Below, piece by piece: positions 6,536 to 12,765 of a stretch of 12,765 nt of DNA (position 1 is its first letter; the number at the start of each line of letters is the position of its first letter). The notes below the pieces were generated by a model, which saw nothing but the letters and a program-made list of their open reading frames with translations, was not told the origin of the DNA and did not search any database. Origin of the DNA: Polaribacter sp. (GTDB lineage: Bacteria; Bacteroidota; Bacteroidia; Flavobacteriales; Flavobacteriaceae); assembly GCA_030731695.1 (NCBI GenBank), contig JANQTK010000265.1:1-12765 (forward strand), written 5' to 3'. The position numbers were made by a program, and so were the translations under genes.

Positions 6536-7735
6536 TTACACCCTTACATGCCCATCACCAAAGACATAATATTTGTTCGTAACCAATTGTTTCAATCCCA
6601 AAGGACCTCTGTGATGCAACTTATCTGTACTGATTGCCAATTCGGCACCAACACCCATTTGTCCTCCATCTGTAAAACGTGTAGAAGCATTGTGATAAAC
6701 AGCTGCACTGTCAACTTGTTGCATAAATGCTAGGGCAGTGTCTTTGCTTTCTGTAATAATAACTGCTGAGTGTCCACCAGAATAGCGATTGATTTTTTGA
6801 ACAGCTTCCTCCAAACCACTCGTTTTTGCCACTACTATTTTCATCGCCAAAAACTCTTCATACCATATAGCTTCTGAAGCAATTGTTGGCACATTAGTCA
6901 GTATTTTTGAGGTAGCTTCATCAGTCAAAATGGCTACCTGATGTTCATCAAGCATGGCTTTGAGTGCTTTGAGCTTTTGAGGAAATTGGTCAATACGTTC
7001 ATGAATCAATACTTTATCCAATGCATTGCATCCTGAAATTTTATCCGTTTTTGCATTGAGAATTACCTTCAAGGCTTTTTCCCAATCAGCATCCTCATGT
7101 ACATACAAAAAATTGTTTCCTCTGCCGCTAATCAATACGGCACAGGTAGCATGTTCTTTTACAAACTGAATCAAACGTTCGCCACCACGTGGTACAATTA
7201 AATCTATTTTCTCAGGCGGATTTTTTAAAAACGACTGAGTTTCTATTCGGTTTAAATGCAACAAACGTATCCATTCTTTTGAGAGTCCGTTTGTTTCTAA
7301 AGCCTCGTGCCAACACTGTACTAAAATACAGTTGCTATAATAGGCTTCTTTTCCTCCTTTTAATAGAATTTTGTTGTTTGCTTTGAATGCCAAAACCGCA
7401 GCTTCGATAGTTACATCGGGTCTGGATTCATAAATGATCATGATGGTTCCAAACGGAGCTGTTTTGTTGATGATATTCAGGCCATTATCCAACGTAATAT
7501 TCGAGATGTCTTTGCCAACGGGATCTTCTTGCGCTTGCACTTCTTTGATGGCTTTGATCATTTCATCCACTTTTTTTGTATCTACCACCAATCGGTCATA
7601 AAGTGCTTTGTCTTCTTGGTCAAAAGCGGCTAAATCCTTTTTGTTTTCTGCTATAATTGCACCTCTTTTGCGATCTAAAAGATGCATCATTGTTTCAAGT
7701 ACGTTATTTTTTAGTTGACTATTTACTAGTTTCAT
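6536..7735 (-). CDS. proA: Gamma-glutamyl phosphate reductase (glutamate-5-semialdehyde dehydrogenase)
   Basis: This 399-residue cytoplasmic enzyme does the second step of proline synthesis: NADPH reduction of gamma-glutamyl phosphate to glutamate-5-semialdehyde. It belongs to the aldehyde dehydrogenase superfamily; the catalytic cysteine is C236 in SGCNALD. Other family signatures are IYESRPDVT (101-109), LLKGGKEA (124-131), VPRGG (181-185), SGRGNN (203-208) and the conserved C-terminal segment RGPLGLKQLVTNKY. Length is slightly below E. coli ProA (417) with no domain missing. It is the third gene of proC-proB-proA, starting 38 bp after the proB stop. ProA needs ProB next to it because gamma-glutamyl phosphate is unstable (established), and this order fits. 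No terminator is seen between proA and mscS. Confidence 0.96.
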   Translation of the reverse strand: MKLVNSQLKNNVLETMMHLLDRKRGAIIAENKKDLAAFDQEDKALYDRLVVDTKKVDEMIKAIKEVQAQEDPVGKDISNITLDNGLNIINKTAPFGTIMIIYESRPDVTIEAAVLAFKANNKILLKGGKEAYYSNCILVQCWHEALETNGLSKEWIRLLHLNRIETQSFLKNPPEKIDLIVPRGGERLIQFVKEHATCAVLISGRGNNFLYVHEDADWEKALKVILNAKTDKISGCNALDKVLIHERIDQFPQKLKALKAMLDEHQVAILTDEATSKILTNVPTIASEAIWYEEFLAMKIVVAKTSGLEEAVQKINRYSGGHSAVIITESKDTALAFMQQVDSAAVYHNASTRFTDGGQMGVGAELAISTDKLHHRGPLGLKQLVTNKYYVFGDGHVRV

Positions 7736-7773
7736 ATGGTGTTTTTTAAGATGAGGTAATTGTAAAATAGGGC

Positions 7774-8550
7774 TTATAAAATAAACTTTGTCCCTATTTG
7801 TTTTTGATCGATAATATCTACAATTACGTTGTGTTTTTTACCATTAGCGATATAAGTAGGGATATTTTTCAGAGCAGTTTCTTTCGCAATCTTTAATTTA
7901 GATGCCATTCCACCTCGGCCTTCGCCTTCTTTTTTATCTGATGATTGCACGTAATGTTCTACTTTTTGATCTACAGTTACCACATTGATAATTTTAGAGT
8001 CTTCATCATCAGGATGGCCCGTAAACAAGCCATCTGTATCTGATAAAATGAGTAGGCAATCTGCGTCTAGTAACTCAGCAATCAAACTTGCCAATTCATC
8101 ATTATCAGAAAACATAGAGGTGGTTAAGGAAACAGTATCGTCTTCATTGGCTATAGGAATCACACCTTCCGAAAGCAATCCTTCATAACAGTTGATCATG
8201 TTTTCGCGATACTTACCTGGGTCAAAATCTCGTTTGGTAGTCAATACTTGCCCACATCGCATTCCGAAATCTTGAAAAAGACTATAGTAACGACGCATGA
8301 TTCGGGGTTGACCAACGGAAGAATATACCTGTCTTCTTTGCGATTTGTCTTTTATTTTAGTAGCACCTAAGATTTCAATTCCAGCAATGGCAGAGCCCGA
8401 TGAAACTAAAATTACTTGGATATCTCGTTCGTACAATACGGCTATTTGTCTTACCAATTCTCTTAAAATAGGTCCTTGAATTCTATTGTCCTTGTTGGTC
8501 AATACATTGGTTCCCACTTTTACTACGATTCGTTTGATGTTTTCTTCCAT
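7774..8550 (-). CDS. proB: Glutamate 5-kinase, short form without PUA domain
   Basis: The 258-residue enzyme phosphorylates glutamate with ATP to gamma-glutamyl phosphate, the first committed step to proline. It consists of an amino acid kinase fold: VVKVGTN (9-15, K11), VSSGS (49-53), NEDD (135-138), FSDNDELA (147-154), LSDTDGLF (169-176) and GRGGMASKL (211-219, K218). The protein ends at GTKF, just where the C-terminal PUA domain would begin in the 367-residue E. coli enzyme, so that domain is absent rather than broken off mid-fold. Kinase activity and proline feedback reside in the kinase domain in known ProB proteins, so function should be retained. Only 2 nt separate its ATG from the proC stop, indicating a shared transcript and probable translational coupling. 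Confidence 0.96.
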   Translation of the reverse strand: MEENIKRIVVKVGTNVLTNKDNRIQGPILRELVRQIAVLYERDIQVILVSSGSAIAGIEILGATKIKDKSQRRQVYSSVGQPRIMRRYYSLFQDFGMRCGQVLTTKRDFDPGKYRENMINCYEGLLSEGVIPIANEDDTVSLTTSMFSDNDELASLIAELLDADCLLILSDTDGLFTGHPDDEDSKIINVVTVDQKVEHYVQSSDKKEGEGRGGMASKLKIAKETALKNIPTYIANGKKHNVIVDIIDQKQIGTKFIL

Positions 8551-8552
8551 GA

Positions 8553-9359
8553 TTATGATTTTTTTCCAAGTTCTACAGCCCTATCAAAGGCAGCATAGGC
8601 TGCATCTTGTATGAGTTGTTTTACATTATTATCGTCCATAGAATCGATGGCTGCTTGCGTAGTACCTCCTTTTGAGGCCACTAAACTGATCCAACTTTCT
8701 GGAGACAAATCCGATTGTGTAAATAATTCTATAGCACCTTCAAAAGTATTGCTTACCAAAACTTTAGAGTCGTATTCAGAGAAGCCCATTTTTTGAGCAG
8801 CTTCTAACATGGATTGCATAAAATAAAAGATATATGCAGGGCCACTTCCTGAAATTCCTGTAGAGGCATCAATAAAGTTTTCGTTTGAAACATGAATGGA
8901 AGTACCAGTGGTGTCTAAAAAATAACGAACACTCATCAATTCCACCCTTGAAACTTCTTTAGATGCTGTGTAAGAAGTAACTCCTTTGCCCACTTTTGCG
9001 GGTAAATTAGGCATGGTTCGAACTACTTTTTTGATACCCAAACTGTCTTGAATGGTTTGAATGCTAACACCCGCCATCAAAGAAACCACCATGTGCTCTT
9101 GATGTATGTGTGGCTTCATGTTTTCAAAAAGAGCGTCACTGTGATAGGGTTTTACAGCGATAAAAACAATGTCTGCTTTAGGCAAACAATCTTTCAAATC
9201 GGTGAAAACTTCAAAATGGTTTTCTTTTTTTAGCGTAGCAATCTTGTTGGGATCAGTATCGTAAATTTGAAGTCTTTTACTCCCTAATAAGGTTGATTTG
9301 GACATACTTTCGGCGTAGGTGAGTCCCATGTTTCCTGCGCCAATTACTAATAGTTTCAT
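8553..9359 (-). CDS. proC: Pyrroline-5-carboxylate reductase
   Basis: The enzyme does the last step of proline synthesis, reducing 1-pyrroline-5-carboxylate with NAD(P)H. I place the start at the ATG at 9359, giving 268 residues with the Rossmann glycine motif GAGNMG at 7-12, as usual for the family. An in-frame GTG at 9383 would add eight residues before the fold and is less likely. Further signatures: AVKPYH (68-73), SLMAG (93-97), RTMPNLPA (114-121), the substrate-site segment GSGPAY (171-176) and SKGGTT (229-234). The end of the second strand carries YDTDP; acidic residues there often go with NAD rather than NADP, so cofactor preference is open. It heads the proC-proB-proA cluster, so all three steps from glutamate are encoded together. 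I find no clear promoter upstream. Confidence 0.95.
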   Translation of the reverse strand: MKLLVIGAGNMGLTYAESMSKSTLLGSKRLQIYDTDPNKIATLKKENHFEVFTDLKDCLPKADIVFIAVKPYHSDALFENMKPHIHQEHMVVSLMAGVSIQTIQDSLGIKKVVRTMPNLPAKVGKGVTSYTASKEVSRVELMSVRYFLDTTGTSIHVSNENFIDASTGISGSGPAYIFYFMQSMLEAAQKMGFSEYDSKVLVSNTFEGAIELFTQSDLSPESWISLVASKGGTTQAAIDSMDDNNVKQLIQDAAYAAFDRAVELGKKS

Positions 9360-9383
9360 TTGATCTATTGTTTTAATATACAC

Positions 9384-9652
9384 TCATATTGCTGCAAGGA
9401 CTGTGCGATAGTGCCAAAAAAATAAAGAAATTTCAGGAATTAGGAGATTACAACCAAATACGGAGTTTCGTTACGAACTTGAAAGTAGATGTGTACTACA
9501 GTTATCATATCGAAAAATGAAACCTTTGATTTGGTGACACGCTGTCAGTGACAAATGTGGGGAAAACAGTATTTTATGGTAAAAGGAAGTTTTACAATAG
9601 TATTTTATTGATTATGAACTGCTTATCATTTGGATATTAAAAAGTAGTGAAC
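9384..9652. other. Spacer between proC and the pnp terminator
   Basis: About 270 bp without a supported gene. It should contain the proC promoter, but no TAnnTTTG element is found. The cluster TGACA, TGTCA, TGACA at 9535-9553 gives two overlapping 5-bp inverted repeats. The possible coding remnant at 9530-9640 overlaps it. Confidence 0.5.
9530..9640 (+). pseudogene. Possible 36-codon coding remnant, unidentified
   Basis: Between stops at 9527 and 9638 an open frame on the plus strand contains a protein-like stretch with VTNVGKTVFYGKRKFYN. It has no ATG near its beginning, only GTG codons, and TGA stops lie just before it. It may be the tail of a decayed gene in the proC-pnp spacer, or chance. 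No homologue is claimed. Confidence 0.2.
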
Positions 9653-9686
9653 AAAAAAAAAGACTGTTTGTACAAACAGTCTTTTT
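9653..9686 (-). terminator. Rho-independent terminator of pnp
   Basis: Bases 9657-9686 form a perfect 30-bp palindrome with arms of AAAAAGACTGTTTGT and its complement. On the minus strand the hairpin ends in nine U residues. It lies 23 nt past the pnp stop. Because it is symmetric with A/U arms it could also work in the other direction. Confidence 0.88.
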
Positions 9687-9709
9687 AAAATATATATAAG
9701 CGTTAAAGA

Positions 9710-11959
9710 TTAGTCTCTTCTTGGCTCTCTTGGTTTGCGATCATCACGTGAGTCACGTCCACGATTGTCACGACCGCGATTGTCACGGTTGTTGTCTCTT
9801 GGACGATCGTTGTTGTCTCTTGGTGGTCTTGCTACATAACCTTCTGGTTTTGGTAAAATCGCTTTTCTTGATACTTTCTCTTTGCGAGTTTTGGGATCAA
9901 TTCCGAAGTATTTTACTTCAAAAACATCGCCCATGTTTACAACATCAGTAACATTTTCTGTGCGTTCCCAAGCCAATTCGCTAACATGTAATAATACCTC
10001 ATTTCCTGGGGCTTCTGTATATTCAACAACAGCACCAAAGTCAAGCATTTTAATTACTTTCACTTCATACACATTGCCAACTTCTGGTTTGAATAGCATT
10101 GATTCTAAACGTCTCAATACCGCTTCAACTCCTTCTGGTTTGGTTCCTAAAATTTCGATAATTCCCTCTCCAGTTGTTGGATCTTCATTGATAACAATAG
10201 TCGTTGAAGTTTCTTTTTGCAATTCTTGGATGTGTTTTCCACCTGGACCAATAAATGCGCCAATCAAACTATTTGGAATTGTTCTCGTAATGATTTTTGG
10301 AGCATGTGCTTTTACCTCAGCATTTGGTTGTGCAATGGTTTCGGTTAATTTTCCTAAGATATGCAACCTTCCTTCACGAGCTTGTTTTAAGGCATTTACT
10401 AAAATCTCGTAACTCAATCCTTTGATTTTAATATCCATTTGACAAGCCGTAATTCCGTCAGCAGTTCCAGTTACTTTAAAGTCCATATCACCTAAATGAT
10501 CTTCGTCCCCTAAAATATCAGACAATACTGCATAACGATCACCATCAGAAATCAATCCCATAGCAATACCAGATACTGGTTTTACCATTTGAATTCCTGC
10601 ATCCATCAATGCCATTGTTCCAGCACAAACAGTTGCCATAGAAGACGAACCATTTGATTCTAATACTTCAGATACAATTCTTACTGTATACGGACATTCA
10701 GCCGGAATCATTCTTTTTAAAGCTCTTTGTGCCAAGTTACCATGACCAACTTCTCTACGAGACGTTCCTCTTAAAGGACGTGCTTCACCTGTTGAAAAAG
10801 GAGGGAAGTTGTAGTGTAAATAAAACTTTTCTTCACCTTCAAACGACGGCATATCAATTTGATTTGCTTCTCTTGAAGTTCCTAAAGTTACTGTAGCCAA
10901 CGCCTGAGTTTCTCCACGAGTAAAGATAGATGAACCGTGTGTAGAAGGTAAATAATCTACCTCACACCAAATTGGTCTGATATCGGTAGTTTTACGACCA
11001 TCTAAACGCAATCCTTCATTTAAGGTTAAGTCTCTGATGGCAGTTTTTTCTGCTTTGTAGAAATATTTAGACACTAAATCGCCATAATCAGCCAATTCTT
11101 CTTCAGTAAAACTTGCTTTTACTTCTTGTTTAATTTCATCAAAAGCTGCACTACGTTCGTGTTTTGCTGATGCTTTTCTAGCAACGGCGTATACTTTATC
11201 ATAGGTTAAGTCGTGTACTTTTTTAGCCAATGCCTCATCTTCTCTTTCTACTTCGTATTCACGCGTTTCTTTTTTACCAAAAGCGTTTGCCAAAGCAACT
11301 TGAGCAGCACATTGTACTTTAATTGCTTCGTGAGCAAACTTAATTGCATCTGCCATTTCTTCTTCAGAAATTTCAGACATTTCACCTTCAACCATCATTA
11401 CAGAATCAGCACTTGCGCCAATAACCATATCAATATCCGAAACAGCTAATTGTGCAAATGAAGGATTGATGATAAATTCACCATTGATACGACCTACACG
11501 TACTTCAGATATAGGAGTTTCAAACGGAACATCAGATAGTTGGATAGCAGCAGAAGCAGCCAAACCAGCCAAAGCATCTGGCATCACATCATCATCATGA
11601 GACATCATTTGAATCATTACCTGAGTTTCTGCATGGTAATCTTTTGGGAATAATGGACGCAATACACGATCCACCAAACGCATAGTTAATACTTCGCCAT
11701 CACTTGGACGCGCTTCTCTTTTGAAAAAACCACCTGGATAACGACCTGCAGCTGCAAATTTTTCACGATAATCTACCGTTAATGGTAAAAAATCAACAGC
11801 AGATTGTTGGTAATTTGATACTACTGTACATAACAACATACATTTTCCTGATTGAACAACAACTGAACCGTGCGCTTGTTTCGCTAATTTACCGGTTTCT
11901 AATGAGATGGTTCTTCCATCTCCAAGGTCAATGACCTCTCTAAATACTTTTGGAATCAT
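9710..11959 (-). CDS. pnp: Polyribonucleotide nucleotidyltransferase (PNPase)
   Basis: The 749-residue protein is the trimeric 3'-to-5' phosphorolytic exoribonuclease of mRNA decay, releasing nucleoside diphosphates. Domains: first RNase PH core (about 1-220), helical linker (about 235-310), second RNase PH core (about 315-545) with catalytic site residues SNGSSS (435-440), D493 and K495 in GDMDFK, a KH domain (about 555-620, GPGG loop 571-574) and an S1 domain (about 628-702). Beyond S1 is a tail of about 40 residues (709-749) made almost only of R, D, N, P and G, including two RGRD motifs; E. coli PNPase (711) has no such tail. It follows rpsO, the classical neighbour, but a strong terminator lies between, so it likely has its own promoter. 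The leader is C/A-rich without a Shine-Dalgarno sequence. Confidence 0.97.
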   Translation of the reverse strand: MIPKVFREVIDLGDGRTISLETGKLAKQAHGSVVVQSGKCMLLCTVVSNYQQSAVDFLPLTVDYREKFAAAGRYPGGFFKREARPSDGEVLTMRLVDRVLRPLFPKDYHAETQVMIQMMSHDDDVMPDALAGLAASAAIQLSDVPFETPISEVRVGRINGEFIINPSFAQLAVSDIDMVIGASADSVMMVEGEMSEISEEEMADAIKFAHEAIKVQCAAQVALANAFGKKETREYEVEREDEALAKKVHDLTYDKVYAVARKASAKHERSAAFDEIKQEVKASFTEEELADYGDLVSKYFYKAEKTAIRDLTLNEGLRLDGRKTTDIRPIWCEVDYLPSTHGSSIFTRGETQALATVTLGTSREANQIDMPSFEGEEKFYLHYNFPPFSTGEARPLRGTSRREVGHGNLAQRALKRMIPAECPYTVRIVSEVLESNGSSSMATVCAGTMALMDAGIQMVKPVSGIAMGLISDGDRYAVLSDILGDEDHLGDMDFKVTGTADGITACQMDIKIKGLSYEILVNALKQAREGRLHILGKLTETIAQPNAEVKAHAPKIITRTIPNSLIGAFIGPGGKHIQELQKETSTTIVINEDPTTGEGIIEILGTKPEGVEAVLRRLESMLFKPEVGNVYEVKVIKMLDFGAVVEYTEAPGNEVLLHVSELAWERTENVTDVVNMGDVFEVKYFGIDPKTRKEKVSRKAILPKPEGYVARPPRDNNDRPRDNNRDNRGRDNRGRDSRDDRKPREPRRD

Positions 11960-11988
11960 AAATGTTTACTAATAAATTTTTTTAATTT

Positions 11989-12016
11989 GTTTGTTGTTGT
12001 GTTGTGTTGTTGTTTG
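11989..12016. repeat. 28-nt mirror-symmetric G/T (C/A) tract in the pnp leader
   Basis: The plus strand has only G and T here and reads identically forwards and backwards, built from TTG units. The transcribed pnp leader is therefore CAA-rich and unstructured, 30-57 nt before the ATG at 11959. It could aid ribosome loading in a genome without Shine-Dalgarno sites. Confidence 0.8.
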
Positions 12017-12143
12017 CAATGGAAAATCAAAAATGCTGTTACTATTTTTGAAGTTTTTTTATACTATTTATACTGTTTTATTTTAAAAGCTCTAAGGTAT
12101 TGAAAAAAACAGATTGAAGTGATAGAGGAAGTGTTTTTTTAAT

Positions 12144-12176
12144 AAAAAAAGAGGCACAGAAACTGTGCCTCTTTTT
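12144..12176 (-). terminator. Rho-independent terminator of rpsO
   Basis: A 9-bp core stem GAGGCACAG (12151-12159) with CTGTGCCTC (12163-12171) around a 3-nt loop is extended by A/T pairs, with a seven-U tract on the minus strand. It begins 8 nt after the rpsO stop, separating rpsO from pnp. Confidence 0.92.
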
Positions 12177-12183
12177 AGGAACA

Positions 12184-12453
12184 TTATTTTCTAATGTTTA
12201 ATTCTTTGATAATTGCACGGTATCTTTCGATATCTTTTTTCTTTAGATAATCTAATAAACTTCTACGTTTACCTACCATCATTACTAACGAACGCTCTGT
12301 ATTGTAATCTTTACGATTTATTTTTAAGTGTCCAGTTAAATGGTTGATTCTGTGCGTAAACAACGCAATTTGACCTTCTGCTGTTCCAGTATCGTTTTTT
12401 CCTTTACCGTGTTTTTCGAAGATGTTTTCTTTTACTTCTTTTGTTAAGTACAT
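12184..12453 (-). CDS. rpsO: 30S ribosomal protein S15
   Basis: The 89-residue protein, the same length as in E. coli, binds 16S rRNA early in assembly of the small-subunit platform. Residues that contact rRNA in known S15 structures are present: T22, G23, Q28, H42 and D49, plus the RRSLLDYLKKKD segment (64-74) and RY (77-78). E. coli H46 is replaced by N46 and S52 by T52. The ATG at 12453 has no Shine-Dalgarno sequence. It has its own promoter and terminator, with pnp following on the same strand. S15 represses its own translation through leader RNA in several bacteria; a hairpin in this leader (12484-12504) is a candidate. Confidence 0.97.
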   Translation of the reverse strand: MYLTKEVKENIFEKHGKGKNDTGTAEGQIALFTHRINHLTGHLKINRKDYNTERSLVMMVGKRRSLLDYLKKKDIERYRAIIKELNIRK

Positions 12454-12483
12454 GCCAATATTATTTAAATGATTTTTATGTAT

Positions 12484-12504
12484 TCAATGAACTCTTTTCA
12501 TTGA
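12484..12504 (-). promoter_or_regulatory. Hairpin at the predicted 5' end of the rpsO mRNA
   Basis: On the minus strand TCAATGA and TCATTGA form a 7-bp stem around a purine-rich 7-nt loop AAAGAGT. The predicted transcription start is within a few bases of its 5' side. It may protect the 5' end or serve as an S15 autoregulatory site; neither is shown. Confidence 0.45.
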
Positions 12505-12509
12505 GGGTG

Positions 12510-12517
12510 CAAATATA
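12510..12517 (-). promoter_or_regulatory. -7 promoter element of rpsO
   Basis: The minus strand reads TATATTTG, an exact TAnnTTTG match, 57 bp before the rpsO ATG. Upstream is A-rich with no TTTG at the expected distance. Confidence 0.65.
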
Positions 12518-12585
12518 GGATTTATTTTTTGTTTTGAAATACTTTTTAGTATTAAAAACAAAGTCAAAGAATTGACTGTCAAGTA

Positions 12586-12618
12586 TACTGATTGTATGCC
12601 AAAGATTCCAAATCAGTA
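12586..12618. repeat. 8-bp inverted repeat upstream of rpsO
   Basis: TACTGATT (12586-12593) pairs with AATCAGTA (12611-12618) across a 17-nt loop, about 70 bp before the rpsO -7 element. No U-tract follows, so a terminator is unlikely. Confidence 0.35.
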
Positions 12619-12670
12619 GAGTCATGAATTTTAACACAAATGAGTTGGGAATTTTTACTACCCACCAAAT

Positions 12671-12697
12671 TCTCCCTTTTGGGGAGTTAGAGGGATT
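12671..12697. repeat. Hairpin-forming intergenic element (CTCCC/GGGAG)
   Basis: CTCCC (12672-12676) and GGGAG (12682-12686) form a stem around TTTTG, followed by TTAGAGGGATTTT. It lies directly after the stop of the gene entering from the right. I recall similar CTCCCC-GGGGAG-TTAGAGGGG sequences as frequent intergenic elements in Flavobacteriia; a genome search would settle this. Confidence 0.5.
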
Positions 12698-12765
12698 TTA
12701 TTTTCTAACTGGTAAATTCTGAATCAAATCAATATACAAATTTACTTGCTTTTTCAGGTCTTTAC
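12698..12765 (-). CDS. C-terminal 21 codons of an unidentified gene, cut by window edge
   Basis: An open frame enters from the right edge and stops with TAA at 12698. The visible end, QVNLYIDLIQNLPVRK, is amphipathic and protein-like, and the frame has no stop up to the edge. The other two minus-strand frames have stops within the first few codons. Too little is visible to name a family. It is on the same strand as rpsO, 244 bp upstream of it. Confidence 0.5.
   Translation of the reverse strand, partial: KDLKKQVNLYIDLIQNLPVRK

Noticed and set aside
9381..9383. GTG as start codon of proC
   Set aside because: It adds eight residues before the Rossmann strand; the ATG at 9359 gives the normal family N-terminus.
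9657..9686. 30-bp perfect palindrome as a recombination or attachment site
   Set aside because: Position just after the pnp stop and the flanking A/T runs fit a terminator.
9882..10412. Plus-strand 176-codon ORF opposite pnp
   Set aside because: It lies wholly antisense to the KH/S1 and second RNase PH region of a strongly conserved gene and its translation has no recognisable domain.

Overview
The window looks like a chromosomal segment of a low-GC member of the Bacteroidetes, most likely class Flavobacteriia. Three signs support this. Several genes are preceded by the TAnnTTTG -7 promoter element typical of the phylum. Start codons lack Shine-Dalgarno sequences and sit behind A-rich leaders. 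One large secreted protein ends in a type IX secretion (T9SS) sorting domain. No tRNA, rRNA, CRISPR array, transposase or integrase is visible.

Layout from left to right: (1) 1-670, minus, 5' part of a zinc-dependent cinnamyl-alcohol-type alcohol dehydrogenase cut by the window edge. (2) 671-1751, an accessory-looking stretch with a 14-bp tandem repeat, an orphan plus-strand gene for a protein-kinase-like protein of the kind found in polyvalent proteins of mobile elements, and two imperfect 41-bp direct repeats flanking that gene. (3) 1752-5225, minus, a 1157-residue exported protein: signal peptide, GH16 glycosidase domain, eight Ig/cadherin-like modules in four alternating A-B pairs, and a T9SS C-terminal domain. 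(4) 5518-9359, minus, mscS and the complete glutamate-to-proline pathway in transcription order proC-proB-proA, then mscS. (5) 9710-12453, minus, the conserved rpsO-pnp pair, each gene with its own hairpin terminator. (6) 12698-12765, minus, the last 21 codons of an unidentified gene, next to a hairpin-forming C/G-rich intergenic element.

Functionally most of the window is core metabolism and RNA biology. ProB, ProA and ProC together convert glutamate to proline, and MscS beside them suggests a link between osmolyte synthesis and emergency solute release. S15 and PNPase form the familiar ribosome/RNA-decay neighbourhood. The accessory part is the orphan kinase-like gene and the GH16 modular protein, which has no SusC/SusD partners here. 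I found no convincing new multi-gene system. The most unusual signals are the repeat-flanked kinase-like gene, a perfect 22-bp palindrome inside the signal-peptide codons of the GH16 gene, the G-tract heptads just upstream of that gene, a 28-nt mirror-symmetric C/A tract in the pnp leader, and a hairpin at the predicted 5' end of the rpsO mRNA.
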